Positions 30,118-40,914 of a stretch of DNA of 64,000 bases are shown here, piece after piece. Source of the stretch: Acidimicrobiaceae bacterium (GTDB lineage: Bacteria; Actinomycetota; Acidimicrobiia; Acidimicrobiales; Aldehydirespiratoraceae); contig JAPPMP010000009.1 in the NCBI GenBank assembly GCA_028819005.1, positions 7,347 to 71,346 on the forward strand, read 5' to 3'. Position numbers and translations under genes: made by a program. The stretch's first letter is position 1; each line of letters opens with the position of its first letter. Under the pieces are notes generated by a model that was not told where the DNA came from, made no database searches, and saw only the letters and a program-made list of their open reading frames with translations.

Positions 30118-30182
30118 GAACCTGTTACCAGGAGGATCGGGCAAACATCTTGGGGGCTTGGATTCATGATCCCCTTGTCCGA

Positions 30183-33100
30183 CCTTCAATGGAGGCCCGA
30201 ACCTAGGTTCGGGCGAACGACAGAGCCGCCGACCTCATCGACCGGCTCCCGACCCCTTCAATGGAGGCCCGAACCTAGGTTCGGGCGAACCTCGCAGCGG
30301 TCATCTGGCCGCCACGCCGAGCGCGAGGCGAATGGCTCCGCCAGGACGCCCTTCAATGGAGGCCCGAACCTAGGTTCGGGCGAACGCATGGGTCCCGTAG
30401 GCGTGGACGTCAGCATTAGGCCTTCAATGGAGGCCCGAACCTAGGTTCGGGCGAACCTACTCGCTGAGCGACGTCACGTGCAACCGCACGCACCTTCAAT
30501 GGAGGCCCGAACCTAGGTTCGGGCGAACAACGCGTGCGGCCCCCGCTCGATGTCGGGGGATGTCCCTTCAATGGAGGCCCGAACCTAGGTTCGGGCGAAC
30601 ACTCTATAAGTAGGCTAGCCCACCCCGCAGCTTCCGCCTTCAATGGAGGCCCGAACCTAGGTTCGGGCGAACAGGCTCTGACATGGAAACCAGCCAGGAG
30701 GACATCGGCCTTCAATGGAGGCCCGAACCTAGGTTCGGGCGAACCTCAAGGGCAGGCCGGACAATCGCAGGATCATCGCCGTCCTTCAATGGAGGCCCGA
30801 ACCTAGGTTCGGGCGAACGACACAGAGAAAGGGCATATTATGTCCAAGAAGCCAAACCTTCAATGGAGGCCCGAACCTAGGTTCGGGCGAACGACCTTCG
30901 TCGAGGTCACGGCGTGGGGAACCCTCGCGCACCTTCAATGGAGGCCCGAACCTAGGTTCGGGCGAACTCGTCGATGGTGAAGTTGACGTTGCCGTCGGCC
31001 ACCCGCCTTCAATGGAGGCCCGAACCTAGGTTCGGGCGAACCTCGGTCGGCACCGGGAGGCCGAAATACTGGAGCTTCCTTCAATGGAGGCCCGAACCTA
31101 GGTTCGGGCGAACGCACCCCACCCCGAGCACCATCGGGCATGACGCCACGCCTTCAATGGAGGCCCGAACCTAGGTTCGGGCGAACGTGAATACGACGCT
31201 GGCACCGCCGTCGCCGTCGTCGTCCTTCAATGGAGGCCCGAACCTAGGTTCGGGCGAACCTTTTTTTCAATAGAAACACGAAAACAGAGTGGCGGACCTT
31301 CAATGGAGGCCCGAACCTAGGTTCGGGCGAACGCCTGACGACGACGACGCCGTCTCCGACTATCTCACCCTTCAATGGAGGCCCGAACCTAGGTTCGGGC
31401 GAACCTGGTTGAGGTCGACGATCAGCGCCGCCGCCTCCAGCCTTCAATGGAGGCCCGAACCTAGGTTCGGGCGAACAAGTGAACAACTACAGGAAACGCC
31501 TGCGGATGAGGGCCCTTCAATGGAGGCCCGAACCTAGGTTCGGGCGAACGCCAGAGCCTGCCGTCGGCGGAGCGGGTCGAGTAGGTCCTTCAATGGAGGC
31601 CCGAACCTAGGTTCGGGCGAACCGGCGATCCCGGCGACGGCGGAGTCCTCGTCGAGGCCCCTTCAATGGAGGCCCGAACCTAGGTTCGGGCGAACCATCC
31701 TCCATCACGCCCGCGGGTATTGAGGTATAACCGCCTTCAATGGAGGCCCGAACCTAGGTTCGGGCGAACCCGGCTCCCCTGCCCGCAGCGCCAGACGGCG
31801 GAACTCCCTTCAATGGAGGCCCGAACCTAGGTTCGGGCGAACCCCTACCCTCGTTCGTGAGCCGCAGCATGCCGAGCACCTTCAATGGAGGCCCGAACCT
31901 AGGTTCGGGCGAACGAGCATCATCACTGCGTCCCCGATGTCCAGGGCGTACCTTCAATGGAGGCCCGAACCTAGGTTCGGGCGAACACGAAGGCTGGCGT
32001 CCCGACCGCCGAGGCGATGACGCCTTCAATGGAGGCCCGAACCTAGGTTCGGGCGAACTCTCGTCGACGTCGATCTGCGACCCGTCAGCCGCGGCCCTTC
32101 AATGGAGGCCCGAACCTAGGTTCGGGCGAACCCGCTACGACGACGGGCGGGAACCGTCGCCGTGGAGCCTTCAATGGAGGCCCGAACCTAGGTTCGGGCG
32201 AACCTGGCCACCGGCGACAGCATACCACGGGTTAGTAACCTTCAATGGAGGCCCGAACCTAGGTTCGGGCGAACACCGCGACGGTGTGGGGCGTGACCGG
32301 CACGTTGTGCCTTCAATGGAGGCCCGAACCTAGGTTCGGGCGAACGGTGCTCCCCGCGGCGATGGTCCACATCATCACCAACCCTTCAATGGAGGCCCGA
32401 ACCTAGGTTCGGGCGAACCGGTAGGTGTCCGGGCCGACCAGCAGCGCCAAATCGCCTTCAATGGAGGCCCGAACCTAGGTTCGGGCGAACCTGCCGCGCC
32501 GGCATGTACATGGGGAAAGCAGAGATCCTTCAATGGAGGCCCGAACCTAGGTTCGGGCGAACGATGTCGCGGTCGCTCAAGCAGGCCGAGGGCGGTCTCC
32601 TTCAATGGAGGCCCGAACCTAGGTTCGGGCGAACTTGGCCGTGCCGTGTCTGGTCGGAGGATGCACACACCCTTCAATGGAGGCCCGAACCTAGGTTCGG
32701 GCGAACGCCCCCGTCGTGGATCTGGTGGCCGATGCGGAAGAGCGCCTTCAATGGAGGCCCGAACCTAGGTTCGGGCGAACCCCAGTCGCCCAGCTCGGGA
32801 TAGTGCGGCAGCAGTTGCCTTCAATGGAGGCCCGAACCTAGGTTCGGGCGAACGGGGTGGGTGTGGTGGTCATGCCCCCTACTGTACACGTCCTTCAATG
32901 GAGGCCCGAACCTAGGTTCGGGCGAACCAGCGCGACGTTCTGGAAATGCTGATTCCGCTGCTCAACCTTCAATGGAGGCCCGAACCTAGGTTCGGGCGAA
33001 CGGTGCGACCCCGAGCGCATCCCAGCAGTGACCGACGCCTTCAATGGAGGCCCGAACCTAGGTTCGGGCGAACCTCCGTATCGGAACGTCTCGCGGCGTG

Positions 33101-33217
33101 AGCGGACGTCCTTCAATGGAGGCCCGAACCTAGGTTCGGGCGAACCACCGAGTTGATGCGGGCTGTGAGCCTGGTGCCCCACCTTCAATGGAGGCCCGAA
33201 CCTAGGTTCGGGCGAAC
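30183..33217 (-). CRISPR. CRISPR array, 42 repeats of 36 bp (+ strand CCTTCAATGGAGGCCCGAACCTAGGTTCGGGCGAAC) and 41 spacers, mostly 35-39 nt
   Basis: Repeats counted by eye; direction inferred from the ATTGAAGG 3' end on the minus strand and from cas2/leader at the right end. One 59-nt spacer at 30291-30349. Confidence 0.98.
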
Positions 33218-33386
33218 CGCTCGCACTATTCGTAGTAATTTACCTGCGGTTTAGGCAGGGCTTTGCGAACGGTGTTGGAAGCAAAGGCTTCGAAGGCATT
33301 CAATTCAGTTGTCAAGTTACGCAAAACAGTACCTGAGCAGGCTTCGAGCGCTCCCCGAGAATCGAGAGTCCGACCGAGCGCTCGCA
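33218..33386 (-). promoter_or_regulatory. CRISPR leader between cas2 and the first repeat
   Basis: Non-coding, relatively AT-rich stretch adjacent to the array end nearest the adaptation genes. Confidence 0.75.
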
Positions 33387-33686
33387 TCAGATGACCGTAG
33401 GCCCAGACGTCGGCAACGCCGACCTCAACCCCATGAATTCAAAACAGTCGCGACCGCGGTTTGCGGGAGGGCCGAGATCGACGAAGGCCACGGAGTCCTT
33501 CCCGTGATGGATAATCGAACTCAATTCTTGTTTCAACATCACCATCTCAACAGCGTCCAGGTCACAGATGAAAACACTGTACTGCATGGGCCAGCCGTAG
33601 TTCTTCACGCTCTTGTGCACCAGCCTCAATCGCTTGGCATCACTGATGTCGTAACTCACAAGAAAGCGGTTTCTACCCGATGCCAC
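33387..33686 (-). CDS. cas2: CRISPR-associated endoribonuclease Cas2
   Basis: RNRFLVSYDISDAKRLRLVHKSVKNYGWPMQYSVFICDLDAVEM. Confidence 0.93.
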   Translation of the reverse strand: MASGRNRFLVSYDISDAKRLRLVHKSVKNYGWPMQYSVFICDLDAVEMVMLKQELSSIIHHGKDSVAFVDLGPPANRGRDCFEFMGLRSALPTSGPTVI

Positions 33687-33690
33687 AGCG

Positions 33691-35328
33691 CTACCTCGTC
33701 ATGAAGGGCGTGTATTCGGGGATCTCACCGAGCAGGTGCGCTGCAAGAACACGAGCCTGCACCTCAAGCACGCGCCGGTAAGTGATCTTGTAACCGTAGG
33801 TGGGATGCGTTACCTGAGTGTCGAGCCGTCGTTCATAAGCGGATAGCACAGATCGCCGGCCCTTCTGCGTGAGCGAGACTCCACCGGCACGAAACTCGAA
33901 GTCCTTTGCGCTGACCTCGCCGTTGTTGATCGCGTTGATCACGACGGACTCCGCAACCAAGGGTCGGAACTCCTCAGCCAGGTCCAACGAGAGAGCAGGG
34001 CGACCGAAGCGAGGGCGGTGAAACACGCCCAAGTACGGGTCGAGGCCGACAGCGATTGCCGTTGCGGTCAAGTCCTTGGTCAACAGCGCATACACATACG
34101 ACAGCAGACAGTTGACGGGATCTCTTGGCGGTCTTCGGTTGCGTCCGTTGAAGTCGAAGGCCCCGAGACTCTCATCACGGATCATCGACGCGAACTGTGA
34201 GAAGTACAGCCGCGCTCCCGTGCCTTCCATGCCCAGCAAACTCTCGATCGACTCGCTCCGATGGATACCCTCTGCGAGCGATTTGAGTTGTTCCACCTCG
34301 CGCTGGACGTCGGTGCGTGCGTTTCTCCTCAAGAATGTCCGCGAGTTGCGCAACTTTCCTTCGATCATCGCCTGAGCGATCGGCAGACCAGCTTGTGCAG
34401 CTATCGCGACTTGGCGCCGACGAAGGTCGACGTGCTTGGAGGGAAGCCCCTCTGCGATTCCTTGGAACCATCCACCATAGGAGAACCAGCAGACAGGGAT
34501 TTCCTCTCGAAACGCCGCCCGCATCATCTGGCTGCTGACCTGAACGTTGCCGTATATGGCTATCTGCGACACGTCGATGAGGCGAAGTTGCTGGATTTCG
34601 TCACGGCCCTTGCTGACCACGACCCGCCCGGAACGGATACCGATCCTGGCGCCTTGCTCGGTCACATAGAGAGGTCTCGCTGCTGAGTCGCGCGGCGTGA
34701 GGCGGCGGGGAGCGGTTGTGCTGCGTTTCGTGTGGAGGTTTGTCTCGTCTGGCAGACAAATGCCGACCAGCGAGCATCTTGGGCACTTCGGACTATCGAT
34801 GAGTGGCGGCGGTGCCTCAGGTTGAGCCGCGACTTCGCGCAGTTTCGCGACCAGAGTCAACGTGTGGTCGATCAACGGTTGATCAAACGGAACGGTCGTG
34901 CGCTTGCGAGTCTCGGCAAAATAGAACTGGCCTTCGGTGCATTCGTAGCCGTTGTCTTGCAGCAGCAAACCGATCGTGCATATCTGCACCTGTTCGGGCA
35001 TCCAGGCCGGACCGTGTTTGGGTGGCCGCCCGCGTTTCACCTCCACGGGCACGACACTGCCGTTGCGCTGCTCAATGACGTCGGCCTTGGCGATCAGGCC
35101 GAGCCGGTGGGAACTCAACTCGACAGACTTGGCTTTCTTGAACGGTGGATCCTCAACTGTGCCCATACGACCACCACCAGCGTCAACCACCCGGTGGACG
35201 TAGAGACCCTCGACGGTGTCCCGATTGTGCTCGAAACGCGACTGCACCCACTCCAGATAAAACAGCCTCGGGCAATACTCGAACTCATTGATCATCCGAG
35301 CCGGCACAAGATCAGGAACTTCACTCAC
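33691..35328 (-). CDS. cas4-cas1: Cas4-Cas1 fusion, type I-G
   Basis: Cas4 half: INEFEYCPRLFYLEWVQ..VEVKRG..CPRCSLVGIC; Cas1 half: PLYVTEQGARIGIRSGRVVV..GNVQVSSQMMRAAFREEIPVCWFSYGGWFQG. Confidence 0.95.
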   Translation of the reverse strand: MSEVPDLVPARMINEFEYCPRLFYLEWVQSRFEHNRDTVEGLYVHRVVDAGGGRMGTVEDPPFKKAKSVELSSHRLGLIAKADVIEQRNGSVVPVEVKRGRPPKHGPAWMPEQVQICTIGLLLQDNGYECTEGQFYFAETRKRTTVPFDQPLIDHTLTLVAKLREVAAQPEAPPPLIDSPKCPRCSLVGICLPDETNLHTKRSTTAPRRLTPRDSAARPLYVTEQGARIGIRSGRVVVSKGRDEIQQLRLIDVSQIAIYGNVQVSSQMMRAAFREEIPVCWFSYGGWFQGIAEGLPSKHVDLRRRQVAIAAQAGLPIAQAMIEGKLRNSRTFLRRNARTDVQREVEQLKSLAEGIHRSESIESLLGMEGTGARLYFSQFASMIRDESLGAFDFNGRNRRPPRDPVNCLLSYVYALLTKDLTATAIAVGLDPYLGVFHRPRFGRPALSLDLAEEFRPLVAESVVINAINNGEVSAKDFEFRAGGVSLTQKGRRSVLSAYERRLDTQVTHPTYGYKITYRRVLEVQARVLAAHLLGEIPEYTPFMTR

Positions 35329-36232
35329 GCTGCCAAATTACGCGAGGCGGACCGAACGTTCCGTATCCACCTTGATCACTTCGCCGAATCTGTGACTGGA
35401 GGACGCGATTTATTCCCCACGCCCTGTACCACTTCAGACGATGGTGTTCACCCTCATTTCCTTCTGGAGCGACATGGCCCAGCAAGGACCCCACCGTCCT
35501 GGAGGAGGCAGGCACTCCCCAGAGAGGCCAAGTGAACGCTCCGCTCTTCCAAGACCCCGAGCAGCCCTGCGTGCGGGTGCGGTTCTTGGATTTGAAACTA
35601 GGGAATCTGACCAAACCCAATACAGCGAGGGCTTCAGCGCCTGGATTCGTGGGTTTCTTGGACTTCGAGGGATCCGAGGCGCTAAGGGCATGGTCTCGGT
35701 CGTCGACCGTGTCCCACATCAGCGAATCACGAGCGCCTTCATAGCTCCACTGCGATCCAAGGTCCGCAACGATCTCGTCCTCGGTTACTTCGCCGAGACT
35801 GGTACGAGCAATCGAGAGGAACTTCTGCTGTCCCGCCGTGAAATAGAAGTCCGACGGCTTCGCGATCTGGCTCCGGTCCAAGCTGTCTTCGGCCAGAAGG
35901 CATGCTGCAAGCAGTCCCGACGCTCCCGCATCGCGCCCCTGTTCCAAATACTTCCGAATTTCCGGAGACTTCAGTTTCAATTTGGGGTCGATCGACTCGT
36001 CTAGAGCGGGCCCGTCAAGCCAGCGCGCTGCGACAAAGAGAACCGCTTCAGCGATCTCGTCAAGGTCGACCGCTGGTTCGAGGACGGGCTGTGGGATCGG
36101 TTGATCGGTCCAGAACAGCGCGCACTTTTGACCTCGCCAATCCAAAGCTACCTGTACACCCAGCGCCGCTAGGAATCCAAGCGGATTGGTTCCAGGTAGA
36201 CCTGACAACAAGGTTCCACCCGATTCAGTCAT
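35321..36232 (-). CDS. Type I-G Csb3/Csx17-like (Cas8-type) effector subunit
   Basis: ~303 aa between cas3 and cas4-1; LLSGLPGTNPLGFLAALGVQVAL; TAGQQKFLSIARTSL; SLMWDTVDDRDHAL; assignment mostly positional. Confidence 0.65.
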   Translation of the reverse strand: MTESGGTLLSGLPGTNPLGFLAALGVQVALDWRGQKCALFWTDQPIPQPVLEPAVDLDEIAEAVLFVAARWLDGPALDESIDPKLKLKSPEIRKYLEQGRDAGASGLLAACLLAEDSLDRSQIAKPSDFYFTAGQQKFLSIARTSLGEVTEDEIVADLGSQWSYEGARDSLMWDTVDDRDHALSASDPSKSKKPTNPGAEALAVLGLVRFPSFKSKNRTRTQGCSGSWKSGAFTWPLWGVPASSRTVGSLLGHVAPEGNEGEHHRLKWYRAWGINRVLQSQIRRSDQGGYGTFGPPRVIWQRE

Positions 36233-39203
36233 TGGCTGTCTCCTCTGCACTCCGTTGTTGATCCGCTAACCGAAGAATCGCTTCCAGCCAGGCGAGTCCG
36301 TGATGTCCGTACTTCGCCTGCAAGCGCCAGAATCGGTCTGCCATCTCCAACGCGAGGGGCGTCTCGGCAAGGTCTGAACGCGTGCTCAGTTCGAATGTCC
36401 CGTCGGCTTCCCGCTGTTCTCGCAGTCCATTGTCGGGAGTGACGCGGAATCTTCCGTCGACGAACTCGCCTGAGATCGCCAGGGTTTGCGACTCCGGATC
36501 CTCCTTGATCGCCGGGAGCGGTCGGCTGTAACCATGATGCGAACCCACGAGGTGCAGAACCAAGTCTGGATCATGCGCCTGAACGAGCAACTCCGGCACG
36601 CTCTGCACGAGGGCGACGCTGCTGAACTCATGGCGTACCGGCGGCCACTCGTGTCGTCGCGTCCGGGCACCTCGCAGCGACTTTGCCAACGGCTCGTCCA
36701 TCGACGCGAGCCTCACGGAGTCGTGGCCGTGCATCTGCGCTTGGAACCTCGGGTCGACTTTGCCGAGATCGTGCAACTGGGCCGCCAATCGCAGGTCGCC
36801 GACCATCTCGTTCGGAAGGCCCAGGTTCTGAGCAAACTCCTCCACCTTGGCTCCCACCCCGACCAAGTGTTCTCGCAGCGTGGTCTTAGTTCCAGTCAGA
36901 GACGGCTTGTCATCGAAACCGTCCAGGGCCGCGGGATCGACCGAGTCCTGAACCAGCACGTAGTAGTTCGCGGCCCCCTCCCCGTTGACGATTTCGATCT
37001 CCGGGGCGGCGCCAACGAACTTCTCGACGACCTCGGACATCCAGACCGGAATCCCCGAGGACGGCGAAGACTCGCTCACTTCCACCAACCAGTCCTGAAT
37101 CACCTTATCGGGGGACCTTTCGGCATCGCGTTCCTGTGCGGGCTTAGGCGGCGACGGGCAAGCGAACCCCTCGAACAAGCGCTCGTCGAGGCGGAGTGTC
37201 GCACGTCTCCCATACGCGACCTGCGCCTCGTCGCCGAGGTCAAACGCTGCTCCGGGTTCGTTCGTCACCTCACCTGGATCGACCCGTTGCGCCGGGCGAT
37301 AGCCCGGATCCCAGGCGCCATTCCGAATCCCGCCGAGACGCGGCTCCACGATGAGCACGTCTCCGGGTTCGACCTGTTCGGCCCGCAACAACCGTTCGAC
37401 CCCAGGGTCGCGCCGCGTCCACCGGACCACACCAGTCAACTCCCGCTCCTGCGTCCTTGATCGACCCGAGTTCTCAGTGGGGTTCTCAATGGCAACGTCG
37501 CTCACCACCGATTCCTCAGCGCCGCGAAGCCAATCCTTGGCCGCAGAGATCGGTACCGCCAGAAACTCGGCGGGCCGCGGCGGTACCAGAGAGATTGCCT
37601 GTTCCGAGTGGTCGTGGCGCCAGACGACAGATACTTCAGGCTCGACTTGGCGCTCCTTGCCGTGCAGAAACTCCGCTATCGAAGGATCGATGACTGGTCT
37701 GGGACTCGTCTGCGACCAAGCGTCGATGTGTGTCGGAAGCAGCAGGGGCGCCTCGGACTTGTCGGCCTGCGCCTCGCCACCGATACGGGCGAGCAGTCCG
37801 GCCGCCGGACCGACATCGATCTCGCTGCCTTCTGCGGCTTGCTGCAGGCCATCCCAAGCGATCCTCGCTCTGTCGCCGTAGACCGGGTCCGGCTTCTTCG
37901 GATTGAGCGCCGAAGCAACGCCTAGGATCCAACACCGAGCTGCAACTTCGTGGCTCGATTCCTCAGACTCAGCTCCGCCCGTCGGGTTGCCTTTCCGCCT
38001 CTGAGCGGCAAGGCTGCCGCGACGGTCGAGCCGACCGAGGCGCTGCTGCAGACTGTCGATCGGCGCCGCCTCGGTGATGAGGACGTCGAAGCTGAAATCG
38101 GCGCCCACCTCGATCGCTTGGGTCGCAACCACCACAGTCGGTTCCGCGATCGCCTTGCCACGCTCGGGATCAACGCAATCGCTGATCTCCTGCATCACGG
38201 CCACCTTGTCGAGCGGGCGCATTCGGCCAATCACCAGATGGGCGGCGATTCCTTTGTCCCGAAGGGCCGCGTGAACCTCGCGAGCGGTGCGCACGCGGTT
38301 CACGATCACTCCGACACTCCGCTCGTCCGGTCGAAGGTTCCTGCAGCCTGCGCCGAGCAGACTCAGGACCTTCGACGGCACGGTCTCGTCCGCGGGCCGG
38401 GTTCCAGGCACTTCCACGAGCGTGGCTCGCTTGGGAGCCTCAGCGATCTGCTTCAACCTGCCTGAGGACTCAAGGTCATCAGGCTCAAGCCGGAACCGCT
38501 CCTCCGAATCAGTGGTCGGCGTGGCCGACATCTCCACGACCTCGAATCGGCGGGGAAGCCCTCCGCCGATTGAACGGATTCCGGGGATCTCGCCATCGGA
38601 GGAAACGTCGCTCAGGGTGCATGCGAACGCATGGCTCAGATGGACCTCGTCGAGGATGACCAAGCAGTCGTTGCCAGCCAGGCCCGCATGTACCGGCCCC
38701 ATCCGCTCGCTCACACCATAACCCCTGAACAGCAGGCGCGATCCAAACTGATCGACCGTCGAGACCAACACCCAAGGCTGCTCGGGCCGACTGACCCAGT
38801 CACCGTCGATGGGGATTCCACCCCTTAGAGCCGCGACACCCAGCACCTCATCCGCCTGGGACAGGGCGCGGAGACGCTCTCGCGCCATGGCGAGCACCCC
38901 GCCGTTCGCGTCGCGGACCGCGTCGCGGATCTTCCGAGCGCGCTCCACCACTTGGTCCACGACTATGCGTCGGTCGATGACGAAGACGACTCGCCGCGGG
39001 AACAGATCAGGACGGGCCGCCAACGTGAACACGGCGGTGTCGAGGACCGACGTCTTCCCCGTGCCCGTGGGAAGGTCGATCACTCTCGGCCACCGGCCCT
39101 CCGCGAGCACTCGCCGCGTCAAGCGACTCTGCCAGGGGTAGGGCGGATGATCGTGGACGGCCTCGAAGTAGGCGTCAAACTCGGAGACCAGCAGGTCATC
39201 CAT
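36225..39203 (-). CDS. cas3: Cas3 helicase with C-terminal HD nuclease domain (type I-G)
   Basis: VIDLPTGTGKTSVLDTAVF; VILDEVHLSHAF; C-terminal AAQLHDLGKVDPRFQ and SHHGYSRP. Confidence 0.93.
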   Translation of the reverse strand: MDDLLVSEFDAYFEAVHDHPPYPWQSRLTRRVLAEGRWPRVIDLPTGTGKTSVLDTAVFTLAARPDLFPRRVVFVIDRRIVVDQVVERARKIRDAVRDANGGVLAMARERLRALSQADEVLGVAALRGGIPIDGDWVSRPEQPWVLVSTVDQFGSRLLFRGYGVSERMGPVHAGLAGNDCLVILDEVHLSHAFACTLSDVSSDGEIPGIRSIGGGLPRRFEVVEMSATPTTDSEERFRLEPDDLESSGRLKQIAEAPKRATLVEVPGTRPADETVPSKVLSLLGAGCRNLRPDERSVGVIVNRVRTAREVHAALRDKGIAAHLVIGRMRPLDKVAVMQEISDCVDPERGKAIAEPTVVVATQAIEVGADFSFDVLITEAAPIDSLQQRLGRLDRRGSLAAQRRKGNPTGGAESEESSHEVAARCWILGVASALNPKKPDPVYGDRARIAWDGLQQAAEGSEIDVGPAAGLLARIGGEAQADKSEAPLLLPTHIDAWSQTSPRPVIDPSIAEFLHGKERQVEPEVSVVWRHDHSEQAISLVPPRPAEFLAVPISAAKDWLRGAEESVVSDVAIENPTENSGRSRTQERELTGVVRWTRRDPGVERLLRAEQVEPGDVLIVEPRLGGIRNGAWDPGYRPAQRVDPGEVTNEPGAAFDLGDEAQVAYGRRATLRLDERLFEGFACPSPPKPAQERDAERSPDKVIQDWLVEVSESSPSSGIPVWMSEVVEKFVGAAPEIEIVNGEGAANYYVLVQDSVDPAALDGFDDKPSLTGTKTTLREHLVGVGAKVEEFAQNLGLPNEMVGDLRLAAQLHDLGKVDPRFQAQMHGHDSVRLASMDEPLAKSLRGARTRRHEWPPVRHEFSSVALVQSVPELLVQAHDPDLVLHLVGSHHGYSRPLPAIKEDPESQTLAISGEFVDGRFRVTPDNGLREQREADGTFELSTRSDLAETPLALEMADRFWRLQAKYGHHGLAWLEAILRLADQQRSAEETAND

Positions 39204-40914
39204 CGCCCCTACCCTCCCCGTCGCTCGCCTCGCGTTGAGAGCGGTCGTCCATCGGCCGCATCAGGCCGAGTCCGAGGAAGCGACCGCTTCCGAGCACCAG
39301 CGGGCCGCTCACATCCTCGGGGAACTCGACTGACACATGAACCAACCTTCGCTGGATACCGCCACCCTTGCGGCCCTGCTTGAACGCCGGGAAGTCACGC
39401 GCCGGACGCGTGCCTACAAGGTCCGAAACGAACGACACTCTCACATCGACGGGACGCGGAAGACCGATGTGCGCACAGGACTTGGCGACGGACTCCTCGG
39501 CACGTGCCCATGCCTTCGCCCGCGCCGCTGGCGTTCCGCTGACAAGGTTTCCGGGGTGAGTGGGCAAGGCAACCGGAGTCGCGGACGCCCACCATCGAGA
39601 CCTCCGTTCCCAGACCCGAGGGTTCAAGGATGTCAAGCTGAAAGGCGGTTGCCTCCTTTGCATCCAGGCGTCCCCGTTGGGACCCATAGTGAGCTGCAGC
39701 CGCCTGTCTTCGCGCCGATCTTCCCAAGTACCGATTCCGCGCAGTGTCGCGCGGCGCGCAGCCTCGTCAAGGTTGTGCGGGAGAGAAACAGCGAGACCCA
39801 TGATCCGGCCGTCAGCGCGTTCGTGACCGACATTGGGCAGCGCTAGGAACGAGAGGTGCGGCACCTCCGTCGGCCTGCCGTCTGCGACATGCCCGCTCAC
39901 GCCCTCCGGAATCGGGTCTTCAACAAGGCTGAGCACTGCCTCGCGCAGAACCCTCGCAAGCTCAACGGCCCTTGTAACAGGCATTCGCCTGTGGCTCGGG
40001 TCTAATTCGAAGACGATCCAGTCGCCGGCGGTCGTCGGAATCAGCACCTTGTCCGGGACACCTTCGGTCGCGTCCACCTCACGGTAAGGGACAGCTTGGA
40101 ACGGGAGGCTGCGCGGCTTGATCGCCTTGTGCTGAGCGTGTTCAGCCTCGAGCGCGGCGAGCTGCCCTGATTTCACCCAGCGCAGCATCTGGGTTCCCGC
40201 GCCAGGAGTGTGGGTGGCTGGAGGCGCCTCATCGATCAACCGGCACGAGATCAGGGACGACGAGTGGCCCAGTCGCGTGACCCGGCTCAACAGGCTGTCA
40301 AGCGCTTTGGTCACATCAGGGGTTGGACTGTCATCCCACGCATACGTCACCGAACTGACGGGGGGTAAAACCACAGTCGACTCCGCACCTTCCGAGGGGA
40401 GCAGGGTAACCGAAGGGAAATGACGCTCCTTTTTGCCGCGGTGCTCGGGAAGCAGGGCAACAGCAGTGGCGACGTTGGTAGTCCCAGCGCGCCCCACCAT
40501 CGACTCCACATCCAGTTTCTTGTCGATCTTGTTCTGCAAGCGGCGAGCCTTGGCGGTCAGCTCGCCGCCTGACGACTCGACCTCGTCTTCGAACTGCCCC
40601 AGCAAGTCCGCGACGTCCTCGACACGTTTGTCGTACGAAGCACCGGCAATGACCCTGGTGTCGTTGACTGGAACGAAGTGGCTCACCGCCCTTCTCGCAA
40701 CAGCCCCTGGCGCGTTGATCCGAGGGGGCGGCTGGGTCTCCAACCATTCGAGTGCGGTCCGTTCGGTCTCGTCGGGCGGATCCGCGTCCGCCCAGGCTGC
40801 GACTATCGCCGAGAACAACCGCGCAGCATGGGGCGGCCACTCGTGTGCCGACCGGTCGTGGTGCGCTGTCGCCGTGTAGCGGCCCGTGAGAAAGCTGACC
40901 TCAATGGCGATCAT
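39196..40914 (-). CDS. csb2: Csb2 (GSU0054 family, Cas5-Cas6 fusion)
   Basis: SFLTGRYTATAHHDRSAHEWPPHAARLFSAIVAAW; C-terminal RFLGLGLMRPM glycine-rich loop. Confidence 0.9.
   Translation of the reverse strand: MIAIEVSFLTGRYTATAHHDRSAHEWPPHAARLFSAIVAAWADADPPDETERTALEWLETQPPPRINAPGAVARRAVSHFVPVNDTRVIAGASYDKRVEDVADLLGQFEDEVESSGGELTAKARRLQNKIDKKLDVESMVGRAGTTNVATAVALLPEHRGKKERHFPSVTLLPSEGAESTVVLPPVSSVTYAWDDSPTPDVTKALDSLLSRVTRLGHSSSLISCRLIDEAPPATHTPGAGTQMLRWVKSGQLAALEAEHAQHKAIKPRSLPFQAVPYREVDATEGVPDKVLIPTTAGDWIVFELDPSHRRMPVTRAVELARVLREAVLSLVEDPIPEGVSGHVADGRPTEVPHLSFLALPNVGHERADGRIMGLAVSLPHNLDEAARRATLRGIGTWEDRREDRRLQLTMGPNGDAWMQRRQPPFSLTSLNPRVWERRSRWWASATPVALPTHPGNLVSGTPAARAKAWARAEESVAKSCAHIGLPRPVDVRVSFVSDLVGTRPARDFPAFKQGRKGGGIQRRLVHVSVEFPEDVSGPLVLGSGRFLGLGLMRPMDDRSQREASDGEGRGDG

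Noticed and set aside
30166-33188. Repetitive ORFs across the array (e.g. LQWRPEPRFGRT / NGGPNLGSGE / SPEPRFGPPLK proteins)
   Set aside because: They are the 36-bp CRISPR repeat read in different frames; repeat and many spacers are multiples of 3, so long false ORFs arise.
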